From the NCBI RefSeq assembly GCF_039994875.1, contig NZ_CP121196.1, positions 186,001 through 250,000 of the forward strand: a DNA stretch of 64,000 nucleotides. The letters are read 5' to 3'. The notes beneath the pieces are model-generated. The model saw nothing but the letters and a program-made list of their open reading frames with translations, was not told the DNA's origin and searched no databases. How positions within the stretch are numbered: the first letter of the stretch is position 1; each line of letters begins with the position of its first letter. The position numbers were made by a program, and so were the translations under genes. Of this stretch, positions 16,620 through 25,735 are shown one piece after another. The stretch is from Telmatobacter sp. DSM 110680. Lineage in GTDB: Bacteria; Acidobacteriota; Terriglobia; Terriglobales; Acidobacteriaceae.

Positions 16620-17906
16620 GTGAGCGTCGAATTGCAATCCGTTCCATTCGATCCGGCTGAAGCCAAGGCAGCGCTCACTCAGCTACCTACCGCTCCAGCG
16701 GTGTTTGCGCTCTACGGTGCGGAAGCCAAAGACGAGCCCTATATCGGGCGCACACCGAATCTTCGCGGACGGCTGGAGCGGCTGCTGCAGCCTTCCGCGA
16801 AGCATCCACGACGTCTGCAACTGGCCGGGCGGGTGCGGCGGATTGCCTGGCACCTTACCGGTTCGGAATTTGAATCGCTGCTCACACAATTTTCTTTGCT
16901 TGAGGATGTGTACGGGGCGAAGGCGTTGGAGCGCATGCATCTGCGCGCGCCGGCATTTGTGCGGTATCTTGGCGGCAATCCTTATCCGCGAATCGTGGTG
17001 ACGAACAAGCCAAGCCAGCGGGAGGCCGACTGGGCTTACGGTCCATTTGCTTCGCGCGCAGCGGCGGAGCGGTTTGCCGATGAGGCGCTGAAGCTGTTTC
17101 TGCTGCGGCGGTGCACCGATGATTTAAATCCTGACCCAAGCCATCCGGGGTGCGTGTACTCGGAGATGAAGATGTGCCTGGCTCCCTGCTACAAAGGCTG
17201 CACGGATGAGCGCTACGCCGAAGAGTCGGCTGCGGTGCAGGATTTTCTGGCTACGCGTGGCGAGAGCAAGCTCGTGGTCCTGCGCGGCGAGCGGGATGCC
17301 GCCTCTGCCAATCTTGCGTTTGAAGATGCTGCCGCGCTGCATGCACAGGTGCAGAAGGTAGAAGCGGTGCGGGCGTTGGCTCCGGAACTTGTGCAGCCAA
17401 TGAACAGACTGCGGGCTGTGGTCCTCCAAGCATCGGCAAATCTTGATGAGGTCGCAGTGTTTCTATTCGAGCGCGGTTCACTGCGCGGACCCGCCCTCTT
17501 CTCGACGATCGGGATGCGGATACAGAATGAGCAGTCGGGGTCGAGTTCGCTGTTTGCGCAGCCTATGGCTCTGGAACCCGTGCCGGATGAGACAGGGATC
17601 AGGGAACAAGGAACAGGGAGTAACGAACAAGAACCGGCAACGCACGGGAGGATTCCGCGGACGATGCTGGAGGCGCGGATGGAAGCGGTGCTGGCCAAGT
17701 TGGAAGAAGACGACGGATCTACGCCTTCAGCAACCGTGCGGCAGGCTCATCTTGCGTTATTGAAGCGCTGGTATTACCGGCCCGAGGTGAAACGCGAGGG
17801 CGAAATATGCTTCCCGGAGGGCGATGGCCACTGGCCGATCAAGTCGCTGCTGCGCGGCGTGGGTCGCGTCGCTGCGAAGAGACTGGCGACGGCAAAGCCA
17901 CAGTGA
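16620..17906 (+). CDS. Short UvrC-like GIY-YIG protein with UVR segment
   Basis: 428 residues. The first 100 residues resemble the GIY-YIG nuclease domain of UvrC (AVFALYG then EPYIGRTPNLRGRL, with Y41-I42-G43 and a later glutamate-rich ESLLTQFSLLEDVYG). Residues 135-200 carry a UvrC-type cysteine cluster (C165, C178, C186, C190, C194), and 216-250 resemble the UVR helix pair. The UvrC RNase H and helix-hairpin-helix domains are missing, as in Cho-like proteins. The GIY tyrosine is replaced (VFALY), so nuclease activity is uncertain. Residues about 323-340 are encoded by a repetitive insertion at 17590-17640. A role in nucleotide excision repair is plausible but unproven. Confidence 0.7.
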   Translation: MSVELQSVPFDPAEAKAALTQLPTAPAVFALYGAEAKDEPYIGRTPNLRGRLERLLQPSAKHPRRLQLAGRVRRIAWHLTGSEFESLLTQFSLLEDVYGAKALERMHLRAPAFVRYLGGNPYPRIVVTNKPSQREADWAYGPFASRAAAERFADEALKLFLLRRCTDDLNPDPSHPGCVYSEMKMCLAPCYKGCTDERYAEESAAVQDFLATRGESKLVVLRGERDAASANLAFEDAAALHAQVQKVEAVRALAPELVQPMNRLRAVVLQASANLDEVAVFLFERGSLRGPALFSTIGMRIQNEQSGSSSLFAQPMALEPVPDETGIREQGTGSNEQEPATHGRIPRTMLEARMEAVLAKLEEDDGSTPSATVRQAHLALLKRWYYRPEVKREGEICFPEGDGHWPIKSLLRGVGRVAAKRLATAKPQ

Positions 17907-17924
17907 GAGAATGGCGGCGACCCT

Positions 17925-18494
17925 ATGCACACAGTCGAAAACATCCGGCAAATGCTTGCGCGTGGCCGGCGTCTAGACACTGGGCGTGCATGGGAGGTCG
18001 TGGAACTGGTGGAGGGGCGCCCGATGATGCTTGCCCGGCTGGTGGAGTGCCTCTGGGACGATGACGTAGCGATTTCGAATCGTGCTGCCGATGCGCTGGA
18101 GCGTGTGACCCGACAGCGACCTGCACTGGCGCAACAATGGAAGGAACCCTTGCTCGGATTAATGGCGGAGGCCGCGGAAAAGAAACTGCGCTGGAACCTC
18201 GCCTTGGTGATTCCGCGACTGAAACTCTCCGCGATCGACTGCCGCAGGGTGGCCGCCGCACTCAACTCCTATCTGGCTGATCCTAGTTCCATTGTTAAAA
18301 CCTCTGCGCTGCATGGGCTTGCCGACTTGACGCGGCAGGATCCGGAACTGTTGCCGGATGTTCTTGACCTCCTGCGCGTGACGGGTCGCTCGGGAACACC
18401 GGCCATGCGCGCGCGGAGCCGGATTCTGCTGAAAGCCTTTGAACGCAGCCAGCAGAAGATCGTAAACCGAAGCTCTATCCATATGTTCGACTGA
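17925..18494 (+). CDS. HEAT-like helical repeat protein
   Basis: 189 residues, nearly all helical, with HEAT-type units such as DDDVAISNRAADALERVTRQ (about 45-64) and DPSSIVKTSALHGLADLTRQ (about 118-137). There is no signal peptide and no catalytic motif. It follows the UvrC-like gene by 18 bases and precedes rpe by 63, within a co-directional run. HEAT scaffolds bind proteins or nucleic acid; I infer an adaptor function but cannot name a partner. Confidence 0.6.
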   Translation: MHTVENIRQMLARGRRLDTGRAWEVVELVEGRPMMLARLVECLWDDDVAISNRAADALERVTRQRPALAQQWKEPLLGLMAEAAEKKLRWNLALVIPRLKLSAIDCRRVAAALNSYLADPSSIVKTSALHGLADLTRQDPELLPDVLDLLRVTGRSGTPAMRARSRILLKAFERSQQKIVNRSSIHMFD

Positions 18495-18557
18495 TACACT
18501 GAGAACCCGAAGAGAACGCGCCAACAAGCTTATGGCTCAACTGCTTCCGGCATCACG

Positions 18558-19235
18558 ATGATTCAACTTCTGCCTTCGATATTGTCTGCTGATTTCGCGC
18601 ACCTCGCGGACGAGGTTGCCGCGGCTGAACGAGGCGGCGGCACGGTGATCCATGTGGACATTATGGACGGGCATTTCGTGCCCAACATCACCATAGGCCC
18701 GCCCGTAGTGAAGAGCCTGCGCAAAGCCACCAAGCTACCGCTGGACTGCCACCTGATGATCGAGAACCCGGATGAGTTCATTCCGGCTTTTGCCGATGCG
18801 GGGGCCAACTGGGTGAGCGTGCACTACGAAGCTTGCCGGCACCTGCACCGGTCGCTCGAACTCATTAGGCACCACGGGATGGAGCCTGCAGTTGTTCTGA
18901 ACCCCGCCACGCGGGTTGAGCTGATTCGCGACATCCTGCCCATGGTCCACCATGTGCTGATCATGAGTGTGAACCCGGGGTTTGGAGGGCAGAGCTTCAT
19001 TCCCTTCTCTCTGGACAAGATCCGGCGGCTGGCCCAGTTGCGCACGGAACTGGGGCTGGCATTTAAAATCGAAGTTGATGGCGGGGTGGCTCACGACACG
19101 GTTGCCCAGGTCGTCCAAGCAGGAGCGGAGCTATTGGTGGCCGGGAACGCCGTGTTTGGCGCCGGTCAAGCCGAACGGGATGCACGCGAACTGCTGGCAG
19201 CGGCACGCAAAGCCGCTGGAGAATGGTTCAAGTAA
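18558..19235 (+). CDS. rpe: Ribulose-phosphate 3-epimerase
   Basis: 225 residues, standard length. Family signatures are intact: LLPSILSADFAHL at the N-terminus, HVDIMDGHFVPNITIGPPVV (metal-binding His and catalytic Asp), HLMIENPDEFI, MSVNPGFGGQSFI and the second catalytic Asp in IEVDGGV. The enzyme interconverts ribulose 5-phosphate and xylulose 5-phosphate in the cytoplasm, linking the pentose phosphate pathway to glycolysis. It lies 47 bases upstream of the bamD-like gene. Confidence 0.96.
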   Translation: MIQLLPSILSADFAHLADEVAAAERGGGTVIHVDIMDGHFVPNITIGPPVVKSLRKATKLPLDCHLMIENPDEFIPAFADAGANWVSVHYEACRHLHRSLELIRHHGMEPAVVLNPATRVELIRDILPMVHHVLIMSVNPGFGGQSFIPFSLDKIRRLAQLRTELGLAFKIEVDGGVAHDTVAQVVQAGAELLVAGNAVFGAGQAERDARELLAAARKAAGEWFK

Positions 19236-19282
19236 AACGCAAAGCTCGCGGCAGCTTTCCCCCTGCCGCACATTGAGGTGGT

Positions 19283-20809
19283 ATGAAGCGGTTGTCGAGA
19301 AGTTTTGCTGCGTTGGCGCTGGCATCGCTGGTGCTGTGCGGGGTTGCGGCCCAGGCCAAAGAGAAGAAGCCCAAGCACAAGAAGAATCAGGATTTGAGCG
19401 CGAATCCTCTGGCGAACGTGAACTCGAAGCAGCCTGACAAGGAGCTGTTTGATAAGGCAATGATCGCGCTGAAGAAGGGCCGGTACGACGTGGCCCGGCT
19501 CGATCTGCAGACCATGCTCAATACGTATCCGGATTCGGAATATCGGATGCGCGCCAAGCTTGCGGTTGGCGACAGCTGGTTCAAAGAGGGCGGCACAGCG
19601 GCGCTGACCCAGGCCGAGAGCGAGTACAAGGACTTCATCACCTTCTTCCCCAATGCGCCTGAAGCGGCTGAAGCACAGATGAAGGTAGGCGACATCTATT
19701 ACCAGCAGATGGAGAAGCCGGACCGCGACTGGAACAATGCGCAGGATGCGGAGAAAGAGTACCGGAACATGATCAACATGTTCCCGGATTCGCCGCTGGT
19801 TCCGCGCGCCAAGCAGAAGCTGCGCGACGTTCAGGAAGTGCTGGCGGAGCGGGAAACGCAGATCGGGCTCTACTACGAGACTCGCGACAACTATTCGGCG
19901 GCAATTGCCCGCCTGAAGACGGTGGTCGACACGTACCCGCTCTATTCCAAGAGTGACCAGGCACTGCTGGCAATCGGCGACGCCTATGAGGGCGAGGCAC
20001 ATACCATCCAAATGGCGACTGGCCTGAATGGCGCGGTGAAGGAGCGGCTCCACACGATGTATGAAGACAAGGCGGCCGCAGCCTACGCCAGGGTAATTAC
20101 CCGTTATCCGATGGCACCCCGCGTGGAAGATGCGCGCGACCGGCTGGTGGCGATGAATCGGCCAGTTCCGGAGCCGACCGATGCCGCGATCGCTGAGAAC
20201 GACGCGGAACAAAAGAGTATGCAGCCGATCCGCTTCACCAATCGCGCGCTCGATATCATCAAGCGTGGTCCAACGGTGGTTGAGGCTGCTCACGTAGGTG
20301 AGCCCACGGTGGAGGATCCAAAGCGGACGCTTGCTCCTGACGTGAGGAAAGAAGACAATGCGCTGTTTCAGCAGGCCCTCAATGAGGGGAAGGCAGCCGA
20401 GCCAGCCGCAGTGAAACCAACTGGCCCGAACGAACCGCCGCGCAGCGATCAGCCTTCTACGGTGGATCTTGCTCCTCCGTCTGGTGGTGGAACCGGCGTT
20501 GGCGTATCGATTGTGAACGCTCCCAGCGGCGACGCTGCAGGCACACCGAGCGGTACGGCTGTTCCGGCAGGAACGCCCGGCGATCCTAACAACACGCTGG
20601 TAAAGCCCGTTGGACCGACCGATACAACCTTGCCCCCAGTGGACAAGCCGGCTGAGGCGCCAGATCAGGTGAACGACATCAAGCCGGGCACGGCACAGCA
20701 GCAGACCGCTGCCGACGCCAAGAAGAAAAAGACGAAGGCCGATCTGGACGAGGAATCTTCAAGCAAGAAGAAAAAGAAGAAGGGGTTGGGCAAGCTCAAT
20801 CCGTTCTAG
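19283..20809 (+). CDS. bamD: BamD-like outer membrane assembly factor with long C-terminal tail
   Basis: 508 residues, twice the length of proteobacterial BamD. After a signal peptide (about 1-25, ending AAQAKEKK; no lipobox cysteine directly after it) there are five TPR-like units (about 50-290) such as YDVARLDLQTMLNTYPDSEY and SEYKDFITFFPNAPEAAEAQ, typical of BamD. The rest is a low-complexity Pro/Thr/Ala/Gly tail ending in a Lys block (SSKKKKKKGLGKLNPF). BamD docks on BamA to fold outer membrane proteins. The absence of a lipid anchor and the extended tail are phylum-specific or unusual. A strong terminator follows. Confidence 0.8.
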   Translation: MKRLSRSFAALALASLVLCGVAAQAKEKKPKHKKNQDLSANPLANVNSKQPDKELFDKAMIALKKGRYDVARLDLQTMLNTYPDSEYRMRAKLAVGDSWFKEGGTAALTQAESEYKDFITFFPNAPEAAEAQMKVGDIYYQQMEKPDRDWNNAQDAEKEYRNMINMFPDSPLVPRAKQKLRDVQEVLAERETQIGLYYETRDNYSAAIARLKTVVDTYPLYSKSDQALLAIGDAYEGEAHTIQMATGLNGAVKERLHTMYEDKAAAAYARVITRYPMAPRVEDARDRLVAMNRPVPEPTDAAIAENDAEQKSMQPIRFTNRALDIIKRGPTVVEAAHVGEPTVEDPKRTLAPDVRKEDNALFQQALNEGKAAEPAAVKPTGPNEPPRSDQPSTVDLAPPSGGGTGVGVSIVNAPSGDAAGTPSGTAVPAGTPGDPNNTLVKPVGPTDTTLPPVDKPAEAPDQVNDIKPGTAQQQTAADAKKKKTKADLDEESSSKKKKKKGLGKLNPF

Positions 20810-20833
20810 TCAACTTCGGTTTGGGTAAGTCAG

Positions 20834-20859
20834 AGGCCGCATCCCTCCGGATGCGGCCT
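20834..20859 (+). terminator. Intrinsic terminator after bamD
   Basis: Perfect 11-bp GC-rich stem AGGCCGCATCC/GGATGCGGCCT with the tetraloop CTCC, followed by TTCTGTTTT, 25 bases past the bamD stop. This is a textbook Rho-independent terminator ending the pmbA-bamD run. Confidence 0.85.
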
Positions 20860-20995
20860 TTCTGTTTTCGGCGATCGCCGATATCAGCATGCTATGTTCA
20901 GCCCGAATTCTGAAAGTTGTTCGCCTGCGATGTATTACGCTGGCAGCGTACACCAGCACTGAAGTTTGTTTATTGATTCCGGAATCGGAGCCGCC

Positions 20996-22147
20996 ATGAC
21001 CCTTATTTCACGACGTACCTTTGTGTGCTCCGCCTTGGCTGCGGGAACCGGGCCGTTTGTTTTGCGTGGTCGCTATCGGGTTTTCGCCTCGTCCACTCAG
21101 GAGTATCCGGAACGGGTTGTGCGGCTCATGAAGGAGTCGCTGGTCGTGGATATGCTGAACCAGTTTCTCTACCGGTTTGACCAGAAAGAGTTAAAGGAAA
21201 AGTGGCTCATGGAGCCGGGAGCCTTCACGCAGGCGGACTTCGACCGGTTCAAGAGCTCTGGTGTGCATGTCATCAACTTCGGGGACGGTGTCGGCAGTTT
21301 TATCGAGGCACAAGAATTATTCGGCAAATGGAACAGTTTTATTGCTCTCTATCCGCAATGGCTGATGCGCATCAACGACGCCGCAGACATGGCGCGGGCC
21401 CGTGAACAGGGTAAGCTGGGCATCCTGTATGGACTGCAGACCAGCGCGCAGTTTCAAGGTGTGGACGATGTAAATCGCTGCTTTGGCTTGGGTCAGCGCG
21501 TCTCGCAGTTGAGCTACAACTTCCGAAGTCTCGTCGCCGATGGAGCATTCGAGCCCAACGATGGCGGCATAAGCGAATACGGCGGCAAGGTGATCGAGCG
21601 CATGAATACAGTTCGGATGGCGGTGGATGTCGGCCATGCGAGCGATAAGACAAAGCTGGAGGCACTGGATATTTCGAAGGCGCCGGTGATTCTGTCGCAC
21701 GGTAACTGCCGCTCCCTCATACCCGGCGGTCTTCGTGCGTCGACGGACGAGGCAATCCGCAAACTCGCCGCGAAGGGCGGAGTGATGGGCATCAGCGACA
21801 TTGCCTTCATGGTGAAGGGGACGGAGCCGGTGACCATCGACGATGTTGTGGACCACTACGACCATGTGCGCGACCTGGCGGGGATTGAGCACGTTGGAGT
21901 GGGATCGGACGCGGGAATTGAGAGCAACGACCTTGCCCCGCCCGAAAAGCTGAAGACGATCCTGGACGGAGCCGACAAGCGGTACCGGGTTCATGGGACC
22001 CACGAGGTGGTGGCGGGGATGGAAGGGCCGAATCGCATGTGGGAGTTGTGCGCAGCTCTGGTCAGGCGTGGGTACACCGACGAACACATCCAGCTGGTGC
22101 TGGGCGGGAATTGGGTCCGCGTTCTGAAAGAGATATGGGGAAGCTGA
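20996..22147 (+). CDS. Tat-exported membrane dipeptidase (M19) relative lacking several metal ligands
   Basis: 383 residues from ATG 20996, which follows GGAG; a TTG at 20966 is less likely. The N-terminus MTLISRRTFVCSALAAG is a twin-arginine signal. The peptidase M19 fold is recognisable: DVGHASD (H214), VILSHGNCRSL (H235) and HVGVGSDAG correspond to the conserved histidines and the later Asp. The first ligand motif HxD, normally in DGHND, is DMLNQ here (near residue 52), and the bridging Glu (GVEGG) is GLQTS (near residue 147). Three of five dizinc ligands are therefore missing. It is probably an exported non-catalytic or altered-specificity homologue. Confidence 0.75.
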   Translation: MTLISRRTFVCSALAAGTGPFVLRGRYRVFASSTQEYPERVVRLMKESLVVDMLNQFLYRFDQKELKEKWLMEPGAFTQADFDRFKSSGVHVINFGDGVGSFIEAQELFGKWNSFIALYPQWLMRINDAADMARAREQGKLGILYGLQTSAQFQGVDDVNRCFGLGQRVSQLSYNFRSLVADGAFEPNDGGISEYGGKVIERMNTVRMAVDVGHASDKTKLEALDISKAPVILSHGNCRSLIPGGLRASTDEAIRKLAAKGGVMGISDIAFMVKGTEPVTIDDVVDHYDHVRDLAGIEHVGVGSDAGIESNDLAPPEKLKTILDGADKRYRVHGTHEVVAGMEGPNRMWELCAALVRRGYTDEHIQLVLGGNWVRVLKEIWGS

Positions 22148-22228
22148 TAAAGTTGAGGTTGGTCCTCTCGCTCGCAACTCTTACATTGAGACGCCGGCGC
22201 AATTCCGGGGGATCCGCCATCTACCTAC

Positions 22229-25003
22229 ATGCCCCACGACCTGCCTAAAGCGTACGACCCGACTGCCATCGAAGATCACTGGGCCGAATACTGGGTTCGC
22301 GAGAAGTTGTTCGCCCAGCCGACTCCGAGCGAACAGGAAAGCAACGACGGCCAGTCCTCCTTTACGATCCTGCTGCCTCCGCCCAACGTGACCGGCAACC
22401 TGCACATGGGCCACATGTTCGAGCACACCGAGAGCGACATTCTCATCCGGTGGCATCGCATGCGCGGCGATCGCGTGCTTTGGATTCCAGGCACGGATCA
22501 TGCCGGAATCGCGACACAGATGCTGGTGGAGCGCCAGATTACGGCCGAGGGCACGACGCGACAGCAGATGGGCCGTGAGAAATTCATTGAGCGAGTGTGG
22601 GAATGGCGCCGGCATTATGGCGGGGCGATTCTAGGACAGATGAAGCGGCTGGGCGCCTCGGTTGATTGGAACCGCGAATATTTCACCATGGACGAACGGC
22701 TTTCTGTGGCCGTGCGCGAAGCGTTTGTCCGGCTTCACGAGCAGGGACTGATCTATCGCGGCGCCTACATTGTGAACTGGTGTCCACGCTGCCAGACGGC
22801 GATCAGCGATCTGGAAGTGGTGTACGACGAGCACAAGGGGCATCTGTGGGAGATTCGGTACCCGGTCATCGGTGATGACGGCAAAGATACTGGCGAATTT
22901 CTGACGGTTGCGACTACGCGGCCGGAGACGATGCTGGGAGACGTAGCTGTGGCTGTGCATCCCGCGGACGAGCGCTACAAGCATCTGCATGGGAAAAAGC
23001 TTCGGCTGCCGCTGGTAGGGCGCGAGATTCCGGTGATCACGGATGAATGGGTAAGCCCGGAGTTTGGTACCGGTGCGGTTAAGGTGACGCCGGCGCATGA
23101 CCCCAACGATTTTGCGCTGGGTCAGCGGCATGATCTGCCGTCAATCAACGTGATGGACGATACGGCGCACATCAACGCCGAGGGCGGAGTGTACGCGGGG
23201 CTAGACCGGTTTGTCGCGCGGAAGAAGATTGTTGCTGATCTCGAAGAGATGAGCCTGCTGGCCGGGATCAAGGATCACGTGAACAACGTGGGCCACTGCG
23301 ACCGCTGCAAGACGGTGGTTGAGCCGCGTTTGTCGCTGCAGTGGTTCGTGAAGATTCAGCCGCTGGCGGATAAGGCTATCGCGGCAGTCAAAGAAGGACA
23401 CATCAAGTTCACGCCGGAGATGTATGCGAAGACCTACCTGAACTGGATGGAGAACATCCACGACTGGTGCATCTCGCGGCAGCTCTGGTGGGGACATCGC
23501 ATTCCTGCTTGGCATTGTGCTGCTTGCCACAAGACCACGGTGGCGCGCGAGGATCCGACGAAGTGTGCGCACTGCGGAGCGGACAAGCTGACGCAATCGA
23601 CGGACGTGCTGGATACATGGTTTTCGTCGGGGTTGTTGCCGGTGTCGGTGTTTGGATGGCCGAATATCACGGCGGAGAATCGCGCCGATTTTGACGCGTT
23701 CTATCCGACGAGCCTTCTCGTTACGGGTTTCGACATTCTGTTTTTCTGGGTGGCCCGCATGATTATGCTGGGCTGCTGGTTCTCAACGGATGTCCCGATG
23801 AAAGATGGAAGTGAGCGTCCGCTGTCGGAATCTGTTCCTTATCGCGAGGTTTATATTCACGCGCTGGTGCGTGACGCAAATCGCGAAAAGATGTCGAAGA
23901 CTAAAGGGAACGTTGTCGATCCGATCGAGATTGTGAAGCAGTACGGGACCGACGCGGTGCGGTTCACGCTGGCCTCGATGGCTTCGCCGGGGACCGATAT
24001 CGCATTCAATATCGCGCGCACCGAAGGCTATCGCGCTTTCGCGAACAAGATATGGAATGCGGCGCGGTTCCTGTTCATGAACGTGGATCGTGCCGCTGAG
24101 ATCGGGATCAGCGTTGATATGGCTGCGTTGAGCGGGATGCCGGCTGCAGGATCGGACGCTCCTCTCGAATCGCGGTGGATTGTCGCCGAATTGACTGCGA
24201 CGGCGACCACAGTGAACCAGGCGCTTGAGAATTACAGGTTCGATGATGCAGCAAATGCGATTTACCAGTTTTTCTGGGGAAGCTTCTGTGACTGGTATCT
24301 GGAGATCGTTAAGCTGAGCTTGGACTTTAGCGAGAACGCGGACAAAGCCAGGACCAAAGCATCGCTCACAACGCTCGTGAGCGTCTTCGAGGCATCGCTA
24401 CGGCTGTTATCTCCGTTTATGCCTTTTCTCACCGAGGAAATCTGGCATGCGCTGTACGATGGCAATCCGCCGTCGAAGTCGATTGCGCTGACGAGATTTC
24501 CGCACGCCTACAATGAGCCGGTTGACGCCAAGGCGCTACGTGAGATGAGCCTGCTGCAGGAGTTGATCGTCGAAGTCCGGGGCCTTCGCAAGGAAATCGG
24601 CGTCGAGGAGAAAGCAGTCGTTCCCGTCGAGGTCCGGATAGATGCCGACCTGAAACAGGTCATTAGCGAAAATCTCGCGATCGTCGAGCGCATGGCCCGG
24701 GTGAGCGAGGTGCGATTTGTCGATCAGATCTCGGCGGGGCTCGCTAAGCATTCGACCTCCCAGTTTGATGTGGCGGTGATCTACGAGCGCAAGATCGACG
24801 TGGCAGCTGAGCGCGACAAGCTGGACAAGGAAATTGCGAAGCTGGAGAAGATCATCGCAAATTCCGAACGCCAGTTAAATAACCCCGGCTTTACGGCGAA
24901 GGCGCCCGCGCATATAGTCGAAGGCTTGAAGAAGCAGCGCGACGATGCGCAACAACTGCTCGACAAACTGCGCAGGGATCTCGATTCCCTGCCGCCGGAG
25001 TGA
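22229..25003 (+). CDS. valS: Valyl-tRNA synthetase
   Basis: 924 residues, class I synthetase. The HIGH-type motif is in PPPNVTGNLHMGH (about 50-62), the KMSKS motif in REKMSKTKGNVVDP (about 554-567), the editing domain includes TTRPETMLGD, and zinc-ribbon cysteines appear near 349-352 (CDRCK) and in CAACHK. The C-terminus carries the ValS coiled coil (DVAAERDKLDKEIAKLEKII). It charges tRNA-Val and hydrolyses mischarged Thr-tRNA-Val. It starts a co-directional run with the J-domain gene 12 bases downstream. Confidence 0.97.
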   Translation: MPHDLPKAYDPTAIEDHWAEYWVREKLFAQPTPSEQESNDGQSSFTILLPPPNVTGNLHMGHMFEHTESDILIRWHRMRGDRVLWIPGTDHAGIATQMLVERQITAEGTTRQQMGREKFIERVWEWRRHYGGAILGQMKRLGASVDWNREYFTMDERLSVAVREAFVRLHEQGLIYRGAYIVNWCPRCQTAISDLEVVYDEHKGHLWEIRYPVIGDDGKDTGEFLTVATTRPETMLGDVAVAVHPADERYKHLHGKKLRLPLVGREIPVITDEWVSPEFGTGAVKVTPAHDPNDFALGQRHDLPSINVMDDTAHINAEGGVYAGLDRFVARKKIVADLEEMSLLAGIKDHVNNVGHCDRCKTVVEPRLSLQWFVKIQPLADKAIAAVKEGHIKFTPEMYAKTYLNWMENIHDWCISRQLWWGHRIPAWHCAACHKTTVAREDPTKCAHCGADKLTQSTDVLDTWFSSGLLPVSVFGWPNITAENRADFDAFYPTSLLVTGFDILFFWVARMIMLGCWFSTDVPMKDGSERPLSESVPYREVYIHALVRDANREKMSKTKGNVVDPIEIVKQYGTDAVRFTLASMASPGTDIAFNIARTEGYRAFANKIWNAARFLFMNVDRAAEIGISVDMAALSGMPAAGSDAPLESRWIVAELTATATTVNQALENYRFDDAANAIYQFFWGSFCDWYLEIVKLSLDFSENADKARTKASLTTLVSVFEASLRLLSPFMPFLTEEIWHALYDGNPPSKSIALTRFPHAYNEPVDAKALREMSLLQELIVEVRGLRKEIGVEEKAVVPVEVRIDADLKQVISENLAIVERMARVSEVRFVDQISAGLAKHSTSQFDVAVIYERKIDVAAERDKLDKEIAKLEKIIANSERQLNNPGFTAKAPAHIVEGLKKQRDDAQQLLDKLRRDLDSLPPE

Positions 25004-25015
25004 GCGGCTTAGCGA

Positions 25016-25735
25016 ATGGCGTGCGCATGCAGAGTTTGCCTTGAGCACTTCAGAATCCTTGGTGTCGCGGCTCCGCCAACCTCGAAGTCCGCGCTGCACA
25101 AGGCGTATCGTGCAGCTGCGAAGCGCTGGCATCCTGATCGCTTCGAGAACAACCAACGCGAGCGTCACGACGCCGAAGAGCGATTCAAGCGTATCAACGC
25201 TGCCTATGTCGCGCTCTGCGCACATTTCGAGAATCCGGCCGCAACACCTCGCGAGCCAGAATTCGTTACTAACTTCCGGCGGCCCCCGGCGCCAGTCATA
25301 TCTTTCGGGGATGCGCCGGACTGCTTCGTGGCACCGCACTTCCCTGCCCGCGTTCTCGAAGCTATCAAACTGGCCCGGCTTGAAAATTCGGATCCCGTGG
25401 TGGCATTCATCGACTTGTCGGCGGGATCGGCGCTGATTTCTGAGTTCATTCTTCTCACGAAGCACCGCATGTTGGTTCGGGATGATGCGGGGATTCTTTC
25501 GGTGATCTGGTATGCGGACCTGGGAAGCATCAGGCTGGTCGATCGCAACGGTCAGAAGCAGGGCGCGTGGCAAAGAATTGCAGAAAAAATCGCCGGGAAT
25601 ACGCAGAGATATTCGCTCCAGATCGATCGATTGAACCTGAGCCGGTTTCGCACTCTTACGGACCGTCCTGATGACAGGGTCAAGAAAGTTATTTATAACT
25701 TTTTACGGCAAATGAAATCGAATTGGCAGTCTTAG
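25016..25735 (+). CDS. J-domain (DnaJ-like) protein
   Basis: 239 residues. Residues 10-75 form a J domain (HFRILGVA, then HKAYRAAAKRWHPDRFENN with the essential HPD at 39-41, and ERFKRINAAYVAL). The remaining 160 residues are a mixed alpha/beta part with no zinc finger or client-binding domain of classic DnaJ. The J domain would stimulate a DnaK-type Hsp70; the C-terminal domain presumably sets the client. It has a 12-base gap to valS. Its stop codon is immediately followed by the left arm of a long inverted repeat. Confidence 0.82.
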   Translation: MACACRVCLEHFRILGVAAPPTSKSALHKAYRAAAKRWHPDRFENNQRERHDAEERFKRINAAYVALCAHFENPAATPREPEFVTNFRRPPAPVISFGDAPDCFVAPHFPARVLEAIKLARLENSDPVVAFIDLSAGSALISEFILLTKHRMLVRDDAGILSVIWYADLGSIRLVDRNGQKQGAWQRIAEKIAGNTQRYSLQIDRLNLSRFRTLTDRPDDRVKKVIYNFLRQMKSNWQS

